A stretch of 64,000 nucleotides of DNA from Plasmodium malariae. Its lineage: Eukaryota; Apicomplexa; Aconoidasida; Haemosporida; Plasmodiidae. Positions within the stretch are counted from its first letter, which is position 1. Each line of letters starts with the position of its first letter. The position numbers were made by a program, and so were the translations under genes. The stretch spans positions 930,001-994,000 of the forward strand of contig NC_041788.1 of assembly GCF_900090045.1 (NCBI RefSeq). Direction: 5' to 3'. Positions 49,522 through 60,304 of the stretch are shown here, piece by piece. The notes under the pieces are model-generated. The model ran no database searches. It saw only the letters and a list, made by a program, of their open reading frames with translations, and was not told the DNA's origin.

Positions 49522-52500
49522 TGGGGAAAGACAAAATCGTAGGGTTATTCACAGCTATGTTTGACAAGAAGTCAATATTTTTTATTATATCCTTTCCATT
49601 GAATGTTGAAATTTCTGGGGGTAAATTATTACGCGCATATCCTGAATTCTTCTCTCTATTTACATTATTTACTAGATCAGTTATGTTCTTTTCCTCCTTA
49701 TTTAGTAAATGTTGTACGTATTCTGAGTACTTCTCATAATCTCTAATATTGTTCAATGATTTTACACGAAACAAAACTAGCTGTTTTTGTAAAGGTGTCA
49801 AAAATAATTTAACCAAGTCGATTAATATAAGTAATTCCATGTGATTACAAGTACCTTTCATTACACTAAAAAAAAGTACATCAAACCATACAGTTGGATT
49901 TAATAAATAACTAGGCTTATTTTTCTTAATTTGCATATTTTGCTTATTTTGCTTATTTTGCTTATTTTGCATATTTTGCATATTTTGCATATTTTGCATA
50001 TTTTGCATATTTTGCATATTTTGCATATTTTGCATATTTTGCTTTTTTTTTTTTTTTCCTCTTTATTATTATAGCTTTCACACTTCAAATAGCAATATTT
50101 ACATATATCTTCTATACTAAAATACGTATCATCAAATAATATTTTTTCTATGGATATATAATCGTACTCCTTTGTATAGCAGCTCCTATGAAAGAAATTC
50201 TTATGTTTGTTTAAATGAAAATCACTAATTTGAAAATTCAGTATCCCTCCTATATTCTTTTTATGATCATTCATGTAATTATCGTCAATTAATTCGTCTA
50301 TATGCACACCATCGTTGTAGTAGTAGTTGTTGCTGTTGCTGTTGCTGTTGCTGCTACTACTGCTACTGTTGTAATTGGTTTTATTATTAGGTCCACATAC
50401 CACTGCTTCTACACCTTTCCCTGTTCCCCCTCGACCCCCTTCTAACCGCGCACTTAACTGATCATCCATACGATACTGCATAGAGTTAAATAAAGAATTA
50501 GAATATTCCCCTCTTCCATTCCTCCTAAAAGTCAGTTGCTTAACAAAGGATGACGAGTTTTTTGACAAAACTACTGCAAGCAATTTTGAAGCTAACATAA
50601 ACTGTTTGTTCATATTTAATGAAATAACTTTAATTTTCAGGATTTGTTGTATTACTGCAAAAATTCTTTCCGTATAATCCTGTATTGCATTCTTGCTACT
50701 GTCTTGTATATCGGACAAATCTTCTTTGCTATATAACTTCCCAAATATATCCTTTGCAAATACTACACTACAGTTCTTTTGTCCTTTTAATTTATAATAT
50801 AATTTAATATATAAATCTATAGCTTCTTTTCTATATTTTTCGTTTTTTTCATTTAAATAGTACTGTTCAAATGTTACAAAATCAGGTAAAGAAATTTTCT
50901 TTTTTAAATGAACATTCGAAATATTGTCTAGCAGTATATTTGGACATATCAAATCTTTGCAACCAATATATTGTTTCATTTGAGCTAAACGATAAATTGT
51001 ATATAATGTCAAATTATGTGATGACCAAGATGAACTACTTAACGTATTTAAACAATCCTCAGCTATTTCTATTGCCTTATCAAAATTTCCATTATTTTTC
51101 AAAGAATCAGCTAATAAACATTTATTTTGTAAAATAATAAATTCTGATATTTTACTTCTTTTACAATATTGTAAAGATAGAGTGTAATATTTTATTGCTC
51201 TATGATATTTATTTAAAGACATTAAAATATTACCAAGTAACAGTAAGGAAAAGATACATATATAATGAAAACACATATCATTTAAACCAGTATACAGCAT
51301 GTGGTAACATTGTTCAGAATAATATTCTCCCTTTAGTAAATTTTTTTTTTTTTTCTCAAAAAAATAAACCGCATCTAACATTTCACCCCCTACTTTTCCT
51401 GTTCCCTTTCGCTCTTTATTAAAATCTTCATCATTCGATTCGTCACTCGATTTGGCATAAGTTTTCCTCTTAAGCTGCTGAGTCTTTTTATGAATCTGCA
51501 ACTTCCCCCCATTCTTCTGTTTCGTAGACCCTTCTCTTGCTCCATCAGTCTCATACCATTTGGAAGCACTGCACGCTTTATCATAATAATAGTTAGCCAA
51601 CAAAATATTGGACAACAAAGTGCTCAAGTTACATTCTCCATCGTAATATTTACTAAATATTAAGATCAATTTATAAATTATCAATGCGTCATCTATATTT
51701 TCTTCCTTAACCTTACACTGTAATATTAAAATCAATATATCCCTTGTAATAGTACCTATATGAGGAATGGCATTATAAATATAATAACATATTTTCAGGC
51801 ATTTGTGCACATAACCATGTTCAAAATGTAAATATGCCAGATACAAAAATTTTTTAGCTATATCAAATATATTTTTATTAATACTCACATTTAATAATAA
51901 ATAGATACTCTTCTTAGCTCTAATATAATTTATACATTTCATTTTTTCATTCAAAATACAATAAGGATGACAAGGAATATTATATTCATAAATAAAACTT
52001 TTTATTTGACTACAAGATCCAACATTACATATGTTATTTACATGTAAATAATCGCTCTGTTTTATACGAATTATTTCTATAATATTTTCTTTCAAAATAT
52101 TCCTTATCTTAAACTTCTCTTGTATTATAATATTAGAAGATAACATCTCAATAATTTTATGATACCATGTTGTATATTTTGGATAGCATATTTTACTCTT
52201 AGGATAAAAAAAAACAAAATTTATTTTTTCGCAATGATAATAATTATACCTTGGCGTTTTTTTCTTTCTAATTTTATTATCATATACATTTTTATCCCAA
52301 TTGTTCATATTAAAATTATTTATAGTCGGATCCTTTCCCCTAGTTCTACTACCATCTCTTGATTGAGAAGATAAATAGTTCTCTTCACCCATTCTTTTAA
52401 ATATGGAATAAATGTTTTTAATGCCTCCCCTTTTCCTTTCGTAACTTGAGGAATCATGAGTTTTACCTAAACTGTTCAGGCTTTTCTCCGTCTTTTTTAA

Positions 52501-55500
52501 ATCTCCATTTAGCCTATTATTATGCTTTTTTAATTCACTTAAAGTTTTGTACTTTTTCTTTGACTTATATTCCCTACTTAAACAATCACTATTCAGGGAG
52601 TATTTTTCTTTATTCTTACTTTTGATTGGTCTTTTTTTTAAATACCTTTTTCTGTTAGGAGCATCATGGTCATAATCTTCATCGCTGTTATCGTCATCGC
52701 TGTTATCGTCATCATTGTTATCATTATGGCCATCATCACAATCATCTTTTATTTTGCTCCTTTCATAAGCCCGTCCTTCCCGTATGCATAGATCCCCCCT
52801 TTTTCTAATACCCGCTTTAAAAATATTTTTCAAATGAGATACATTAGGAAATAGGACTTGCTCCTTTTTAGAATCAAAAATGGACATATCCTCCAAAGTT
52901 AGAGGCAGTTTAACACAGTAGTTCTGTTTACATTCCTCTTTAAAATAAACTCCAAAATGAAATTCTATACATAGAAGTAATCCATATATTTCCATATCTT
53001 TTATTTTTATATGATCATTTAAATTAACTTGAAATTTTTCCATGCACTGAGGTATTAGTATGTTATGCCAAAATTTTACTGAATCTACTGTATTAAAATT
53101 TAAGGTTAGATTTATCAGTCTAATTAGGATTTTATGTGGAGCTAATTCTGGAAAATAATTCCAACATGTATAACACTTGTTACATAAGCAAATAAAATTT
53201 TGACACTTATTTGTGTGATATTCGAGATGGTTATTCTTCCTGCAACTATCTGCAGTCGTGCTACACGCGCTGCACATGCTGCTACTGTCCCTACCATGAT
53301 CATTGCTGTGATTACTGCTCAGAACATTTCCGCTAATATTGCCACTAACATTGCAGTGAGCTCTACCCCCGCGATAACTACCTCCAACTCTGTGCGGTTC
53401 CTTCTCTAAAATTTGTGTTATGAAAGCATGTACGTGTTCATAATATATACATTTTAACGTGCGGCAAATAATTTCCCTGCATAACACTTGTGTAAGGAAT
53501 TCAGGTTTTTTATCACTATCTAAGAGATAGCCTAAGTTTCGCATATTTACCCCATGTGCGTGGTAAGACTCAGTTATATCATGACTATCACTAAAATTAG
53601 TTAAAATTTTTATAATTTTAGGAAGAAGGTAATTTTCAATATTATTAAGATTCTCTTTACTAGCATCCTTTAAAATATCTATATTGTTTTCGTGATTCTT
53701 CGTTTTATCATATCTTATATTAATAGCTGAAGTAGTATTATATAATGGACGATCCGAATAATAGTATTTTATAAACTCATATCTTATTCGGGTGATATAG
53801 TTTTCTTTACTAGAACTGAAAAGAAATGGAGGCAGTATTTCTTCTGTTCCTCTTATGATAAATAAATTGTCTATAACTGATCTATACATCTTAACATTAT
53901 TTCTTTTTTTAAATATTCTACTCTCAAAATAATTAGATAACCCAAAAGGAAAAATGCAACAATTGTAATTTAAGTAATCACTCATTTGTTTTATCTGATC
54001 ATAGATTATATGATCATAATTTTCTATTTCTAGCATTAGTCTTTCATAAAATAGCTTTTCCTTTCTTCTTTTAAAATATTCCTCTTTTTTTAAGCTTCTT
54101 ATCTTTCTCCTCAAGAACTTCATTCTCCTTCCTTTTCTTCTACCATTTGATATGCCTTTTTTCTGGATGATATACTCACCCGTGGGTACGTTCTTTTCTG
54201 GGTAGTTATTACTACACTTCATATCGTTCATAGGGTGATAAAAATTCGCCCCCTTAGCAGATTTAGAAATAGATTTCCTATCTACCTCTGCTATATATTT
54301 CTGAGCTTCACCCGATTCATCCGATTCATTCGATTCATTCGATTCCTCTTCACCCTGCATTTCATTCCTTTCCTTCTCTTCCACCGCTTCCCTCACACAG
54401 TAATCACTAATTTCCACTTTGCTCAATAACTCCTTAACCACATCAACCGGAAGGTGCGCTTCATTTAGTGGCATGAGTGGCTCCGAAATTACCCGCATGC
54501 CCATAAAATCAATTTGGCTAGCTATAGGCAAGGAAAATTTGGAATCCCTTTTTAAATTAAATATACAATCACATAGAACTTTTTTCCCCTTAAGATCATT
54601 GCTATATATTTTTCTTGCTGTGTTAACATTAATATTTCTTTTTTTGCTTCCTAATATTACCGTAAATACAAGACTATCAAATAGAAAAACTAAATCATCT
54701 TCAAATTTTGGTTTATATATTTTATAAATGTGCGCATAATTTTCTTTAGATATATTAACAAAGCATTTTTTGAAATAGTTATAAGTATCATTATTTTCAT
54801 TATTACTTAAAAATAAACAATATATTAATCCACATGCACCGATTTTACTAGACATGTGATATAATTCTAGTTCATTAAATAATTCCTTCTCGCGTTCCCC
54901 TTCCTTTTTTTCATCATAAATATAATCCTTTAATGCCCATATATTTCGAAAGGCATAATTTATTCTATCATGCCAATTAGAACTCAAATACGAACTTTCA
55001 TCTTTGCACAGAAAGTTATATAAAGGGTGGATAGCATCGATGTTATGGCTTCTCGAAGGCTTAACATTATTCATAAAATGGTTAAAGATGTTAGTTTTAC
55101 AGCTCAAGAAATTCGACGATATTGCGTCTTTAACTAACGGAGTACCACTTCTTCCGCTGCTTTTGTTACTATGCTGGCCACTACTGATATCTCTACTACT
55201 GTTAATACTACAACGCACAGAATCATCTTCAGACGAGTTGCTACTACCCCATTGTTTGAATTGCTTGCACTTGGTAGTACTCTGCTCCTTTTCGCTGATA
55301 TCTCTTTTGTTGTATATTTTTCCAAACAATTCTTGCAAATAAGGAGCATTTATTTTATTTATTTTGACTTGGTATTCTTCTTCTGATGTATTTCTATCAC
55401 TTAAAACATGTTTATCCTTTCCTACGTTATTAAGCAGCTCTACCTTTTCCGATACATGTTCTTCAATAGGAGGGGTATTATTATTTTTTAAAGTTTTATT

Positions 55501-56010
55501 AAAATCATTTATTTGTTTATCAATTTTAGGTTCCTTCTCTTTTACCTCTTCTATTGTATTTTCTTTTTCATCAGATTTTTTATTTATTACTTTAATAGGT
55601 ATTTCCTTTTTATTGTCATTTTTATTTTCATTATTATTTCCTTTACTATTTTCTTTTTTATTTACGAATTTAACTTTAAATAATTCATTTTTATGTACTA
55701 CTTTTTTTTTTTTTTTTTTAAATATTAACCCCCTTAACTTCTTAAGTTTGAATAAATATATTGTGTTATTTATTATCCTTTTTATATGTCCTTTCACATT
55801 TTGCACTTTTATACCCCCCTTCCTATTTTTCGAGCTTATTATTCCACTACTATTTTTATTTCCATTTCTTGGCTCCCCTTTTATATCACTTATTAAATAA
55901 TTGTCTAAAGCAAGTATGTCACTATTATATGTAGAACCCTTCCCTTTGTTTCCTTTTAGACGTTTCTTTTTCTTTTTTAATGAGGTAAATGTGCTTTTCA
56001 GAATACTCAT
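49499..56010 (-). CDS. CLU: Clustered-mitochondria (CLU) family protein, frameshifted in a poly(A)/9-bp repeat
   Basis: The main frame runs 56010-49900 (about 2,036 codons). The rest continues in another frame from the 9-bp repeat to 49499, because a 15-base A run (50043-50057) is one base short or two long. CLU hallmarks: SLPIASQIDFMGMRVISEPL (about residue 490), YHAHGVNMRNLGYLL and LCREIICRTLKCIYYEH (about 815-850), a p135-like segment VKFWHNILIPQC (about 975), then TPR-like helices (KYHRAIKYYTLSLQYCKRSK, NFDKAIEIAEDCLNTL; about 1570-1680). CLU proteins bind mRNAs for mitochondrial proteins and govern mitochondrial distribution in the cytosol. Long Lys/Asn/Ser insertions and a Cys cluster near 940 are Plasmodium additions. 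The first 310 residues are disordered. Below 49521 another coding-like frame (49249-49521) may be an alternative C terminus. Confidence 0.8.
49931..50042 (-). repeat. 9-bp coding repeat open in every frame
   Basis: About twelve copies of CAAAATATG (coding strand), with CAAAATAAG variants. Translates as QNM, KIC or YAK depending on frame, with no stops in any. It sits immediately after the A run where the CLU frame changes. Confidence 0.95.
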
Positions 56011-56860
56011 TGTTCTTTTTTACTTTTATTTTTACCTTGCATGTACATAATTTTTTATTTTGATTTTCTCCGCATATTTATTGTTCCTCAAATAATATAT
56101 TTTTTTTTTTTTTTTTTTTTTTTACCAATATAGGATTATATCTATTTGTTCATTATTTTTCATTCCCCCGTTCCTTCAATTATTGAAACAAATTATTTGT
56201 GCTCCGTAATGTAGCAAGACGCTTCTTATTAAAAAAAAATATATTATTAATAATAATATTAATAATATTAATAATAGTAATGATAAAGGCGAAATTTTGA
56301 TGTATCTACAGAATGTTTAAATATAAAGGAAGAAGTGAAAAAAAAAAAAATTAAACAAAATATATGACTAATAAATGATGGCTTACAACCAACAGCTGGT
56401 GCTACGTTTATCCGTTTTTTCTTTTATGTTTATTTTAATGTGGCTAACTTTTCTTCATTTTATTATTCTTTTTTATTTTGTTATATTTTTTATTCCATTA
56501 TTCTTTTTTATTTTATTAAATTTTATATTTTATTAAATTTTATATTTTATTAAATTTTTTATTTTATCATATTTTTTATTCTATTATATATTTTATCAAA
56601 TTTTATATTTTATTATTTTTTTATATTTTATTAATTTTTTATATTTTATTATTTTTTTATATTTTATTATTTTTTTATATTTTATTATTTTTTTTATTTT
56701 CTTATTTTTCTTATTTCCTTATTCTTTTTATTTTATTTTATTTTATTTTTTTTTTTTGATGTGTAAAATTAGACGAAAGTTACAAGCGTGATACAAGCCG
56801 ATTTTATAAAATAAAAGAATAAAAGACAGAATTACACATAAATATATGCACATAACATGT
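56011..56860. other. Divergent intergenic region upstream of CLU with TTTTATTAAA satellite
   Basis: Presumed CLU promoter and 5' UTR. From about 56440 to 56755 it is a degenerate array of TTTTATATTTTATTAAA units. No gene seen. Confidence 0.6.
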
Positions 56861-57062
56861 ATGTATTGCAACAGCAGGTGCTATTCCTCAGATTATTGTG
56901 TGCTAAGGTAGATACATACATAAAAGGAATATTTACAGCGTGTTTACTCTTACAAATTTCAGCTGCGCATATATATGCGGGCGTATTCGTAACGGATTCT
57001 TTTTATTTCAAAATGAGAGAATTAAATGCCTAACATTTCAGATATTTTCACGCTCCAAATAA
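56861..57062 (+). CDS. Possible small Cys-rich two-exon protein, 48 residues
   Basis: Exon 56861-56907 (MYCNSRCYSSDYCVL) and exon 56963-57062 (CAYICGRIRNGFFLFQNERI ... FSRSK then TAA) join through AG|C. The donor is AAG|GTAGAT and the acceptor AAATTTCAG. Five cysteines in the first 22 residues suggest a zinc- or disulphide-bound knot. However, the intron would be only 55 bases, and minus-strand frames over exon 2 also look coding, so this is tentative. Confidence 0.3.
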
Positions 57063-57934
57063 TAAGCACCTGGTATGTACATTAAAATGTCGTGAATGAG
57101 TTCCTTTTAGTAGATAAAACAAATTTATTCAGATAAGCAAAAAAAAAAAAAAAAAGAAAAAAAAAATATATAATTATATACATAAGCACATACATATGTA
57201 TTATATACATGTACATATTAGCTCACTCGTCTCCACCTGTTCTTTTTTTCTTTTCTTTATGTTTATAAAAGAAAAATTAATAAATGAGAATTTTTTGTAT
57301 TTTCTCGCATTTGTATTTTTCCCACCTTTCTGTTACTTCGTTTGGCTGCATTTTATTCTGCTTCAGTTATTTTTGGTATCTGCACAGTAGTGCATATAGT
57401 CTTTTACGCATAAAATTGTCTCTCCCTTTCGTAAATATATGTTAAAAAAAAATGTAGTTCGGGAGTATGTTCTCAATTAATGTATTTTCTTTCACTTCAT
57501 AATTTTTGCAAATTTTTTTCTCACATATCAGGTGTTATATCGTTGTAAATTATATCGCATTTTAATATGCATTATGGCATGCTTTTTTAATTTTTTTTTT
57601 TTTTTTTTATCTTTTTTTACTTTCCATCAATATTGCTTTATGTAGCTACAAATGTAGCACACTTTTTTCCTGGAATGTCTACATTAATAGTACAATCTCA
57701 TTCCGACTCAGGATTAAAAAAAAAAAAAAAAGAAAAAAAAATTTTTTTTTTCATGAACAATTCTGTAACAGAAAAATTGTAATAACATTTGTGCAATAAT
57801 GAAATATATATGTTTATTTATGCATATATATACAAATATACCCCCACATACGCATATGTTGACATATGTTCAAATGTATTATGCTTAGGTTTACTTCCCC
57901 CGTACCTATTTTCTACCCCTTCTCAAGGGGCGTA
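57063..57934. other. Intergenic region, nothing firm seen
   Basis: AT-rich spacer with poly(T) and poly(A) runs between the possible small gene and the Maf gene 3' end. Open frames here are Phe/Leu low complexity. Confidence 0.5.
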
Positions 57935-58837
57935 TCAAAATGAAAATTTCTTTTCCATGTATAACTTAGTCAATATTTTGGAGAGCTTATTTATGGGCAG
58001 CCCCATAACATTGTAATAGCATCCATCTATTTTTTTTATAAATTGACAGCCTACTCCTTGAATGGAATAAGCACCAGCTTTATCATATGGTTCCTTCAAA
58101 TTTAAATATTCTTCAATATCTTGTTCCTTTAGATTATCAAAATGTACTATAGTTCTTTCAACAAATGTAACAGGGATTTTTGTTCTATATAAAAATATAC
58201 ATACAGCAGTATAAACACTATGGGTATTTGAGGATAATTTTTTCAATATTTCCTTCGCATGATTTTTATTTGAAGGTTTTTCTATTATTTCTTCATTCAG
58301 TGTAACAATAGTATCACAAGAGATTATTATATTTGGTATAGGGTCGTAAGTACTTTGCAATGTTTTCATTTGACTTATATTCGTTACACGTTCACCCAAA
58401 TCATTCATCTGATTTGACCCACTTGGCCCATTTGGCTCATTCGGCTTATTCGTCTCATTTATTTCACTTCCTTCATTTCTGTCCGTATGAATGTTTCTAC
58501 CCTTTTCCATTTCTACCACCTTTGACTTATTATTATCATTCATATTACTACTGCAATGATTGTTACTGATCTTATCGTTCGCTTTGCTAAACCATACGTG
58601 CTCCGCTACGTTTAATCCTTTATTTAAAGCATTTTCTTTAACATAATCTTCAGCACATGCAAATTTCTTTTTATCTAAATTCTCTTCAAATCCGGACTCA
58701 CAAATGTATAAATTTTTTATACCCATTAACTTCATTAGTTCTATTCTTCTTGGGGATTTACTTGCCAACAAAATCCAACATTTCCTTTTATCTTCAAATA
58801 TATTACCTAAACCGATCACATGAGAACATTCTTTCAT
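57935..58837 (-). CDS. Maf/ASMTL-type nucleoside triphosphate pyrophosphatase
   Basis: The frame is open from 58963, but Met at 58837 (MKECSHVIGLGNIF) is preferred because a separate small gene ends at 58953. The product is 300 residues. Maf proteins cleave modified or canonical nucleoside triphosphates to monophosphates, a house-cleaning role. Signatures: ILLASKSPRRIELMKLMGI (phosphate-binding SxRR), SCDTIVTLNEEIIEKP with the catalytic-type Asp, YDKAGAYSIQG and CYYNVMGLP. An Asn/Lys/Gly-rich insertion of about 70 residues (about 58370-58580) separates the first helix pair from the core; otherwise the length matches the family. No leader peptide is obvious with this start. Confidence 0.88.
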   Translation of the reverse strand: MKECSHVIGLGNIFEDKRKCWILLASKSPRRIELMKLMGIKNLYICESGFEENLDKKKFACAEDYVKENALNKGLNVAEHVWFSKANDKISNNHCSSNMNDNNKSKVVEMEKGRNIHTDRNEGSEINETNKPNEPNGPSGSNQMNDLGERVTNISQMKTLQSTYDPIPNIIISCDTIVTLNEEIIEKPSNKNHAKEILKKLSSNTHSVYTAVCIFLYRTKIPVTFVERTIVHFDNLKEQDIEEYLNLKEPYDKAGAYSIQGVGCQFIKKIDGCYYNVMGLPINKLSKILTKLYMEKKFSF

Positions 58838-58952
58838 TTCTACTTTAGGTATAGAGGTAAATAAGGATATGAAAAAATAGCCGTGGAAACACTTCCAATT
58901 TGTAAAAAAGTGTATGATATGAGAATACGTTGACCCGTTTTTTTTTTTTTTT

Positions 58953-59484
58953 TTATTCTTCAAAATAATCCAAAAATGAAATCAATTTTTTACATGTATA
59001 GGCTTTAAAAAAAGGGGGGGAAAAAATAATAATATTAACAAATTAGTGAGCAGCTAAGTGCGCCTTTATATTTATAGTAGTAATGCTCCTTTATTTGGCA
59101 AGTATTTAGAGTTCACGCGAATGTATACCTATCTGTTATGTATATACGTATGTATTTAGTATATATGCACACCTTACAATTCAAAGTTGCAACAAATGTT
59201 ATTCTTGTGTTCATTTGCTTATCGAATGGACCATTAAAAGTTACGTAAATATTTGAAAATTTTGATTTCGATAGTTCATCAAATGAAAAAACTGCTTAAA
59301 CCAAATGACAAAAACGTTTTTACACACAACTGATGAAGTGGTTTGGAATATGTATACACATATTCTTATATGCATATGATATGTATGTATATGTATATGG
59401 GCATTTGCCTCTGCCCCTTCACATGTATTACAAACGCATATAGCTAAAAATATGAAGCAACTTTTAACTATTTACTAACTCCAT
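58953..59484 (-). CDS. Small three-exon gene, 60 residues, unknown function
   Basis: Exons 59484-59469, 59294-59178 and 59002-58953 join in phase (1, 1) to 183 bases. The product starts MELVNT, continues VFSFDELSKSKFSNIYVTF and NGPFDKQMNTRITFVATLN, and ends SYTCKKLISFLDYFEE then TAA. The middle exon is strongly coding, its donor is GTAAGG, and the last exon follows poly(T)AAAG. The first exon has only 16 coding bases, so its donor (GTTAAA) is the weakest point. No family recognised. It is in tandem with the Maf gene and its end defines the likely Maf start. Confidence 0.55.
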
Positions 59485-59940
59485 TTCTATAAAATAAAAT
59501 TTTCCAAAAAATAGCTAAATCTGATAATTTTTCAATACTCTACTTCCTTCAATTACAAAGAGTGTTTTTATTTAGTCCCTCGTTCCTTTTGAAAGGTAGA
59601 GCAACGTTTCTTAAGTATAAAAAAGAACATTACATGTAAATATACAGCTTACTTCATAAATACACTACTCATAAAGTAAAAGTGAGGCACTAATTTCTCG
59701 GATAAAATATACCCAGTAGTTATCGCACTTTGTGCATTATTCGTAACGTACATATATGTATAATTATTTAAGGTCATCTATGTACGTATGTATGTATACA
59801 TATATATATGCGCATATGCATATATATCCATGCGTTTGACCTACACTGCAACGGAGGCGATATGGCCGAATGATTAATAGTTTTAAAATTTAGGATAAGT
59901 GGAAGAAACGCAAAAGATTTAAAAATATTACGAAGAAACG

Positions 59941-59971
<31 letters not shown>

Positions 59972-60304
59972 TGTGCATATACGTATATACATACATATAT
60001 ATGTGTATGTATATATATATATACACGTATGTGTGCTATAAAACTACAGCATGGCAAAACAACAAAAAACAAAATGTAGTAAAAAAAAAAAAAAATAATT
60101 CTCTATAATGAAAATATCACATAGAGTAAACTTACTCGACTAATGAACCACATCGCAATTACTTGTTCAAAACAGAGTAACTGCAAAATTGTTTCATGTA
60201 TACAATTCTATACAATGGTAGTCGTAGAATAAAGCTACAAATTAACATCCCACAAAAAATTGTTCCAAATAATACAAATTGGTAGGAACGCTACTCTTTT
60301 TATA
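59485..60304. other. Intergenic region between the small gene and the right-hand large gene
   Basis: Contains (TA/TG)n tracts and a 27-base A run near 59940-59966. A short minus-strand coding-like fragment (LKKRCSTFQKERGTK, about 59560-59615) has no visible partner. The segment at about 59858-59880 resembles the 5' half of a tRNA but has no 3' half. Confidence 0.45.

Noticed and set aside
58838..58963. N-terminal extension of the Maf frame (NGSTYSHIIHFFTNWKC)
   Set aside because: It overlaps the end of the small upstream gene at 58953 and precedes a conventional Met start; not part of the Maf fold.
59858..59885. tRNA-like 5' half (GGCGATATGGCCGAATGATT)
   Set aside because: It resembles the acceptor and D-arm of a Ser/Leu tRNA, but no anticodon arm, T-arm or matching 3' acceptor strand follows; the next 60 bases are A-rich.
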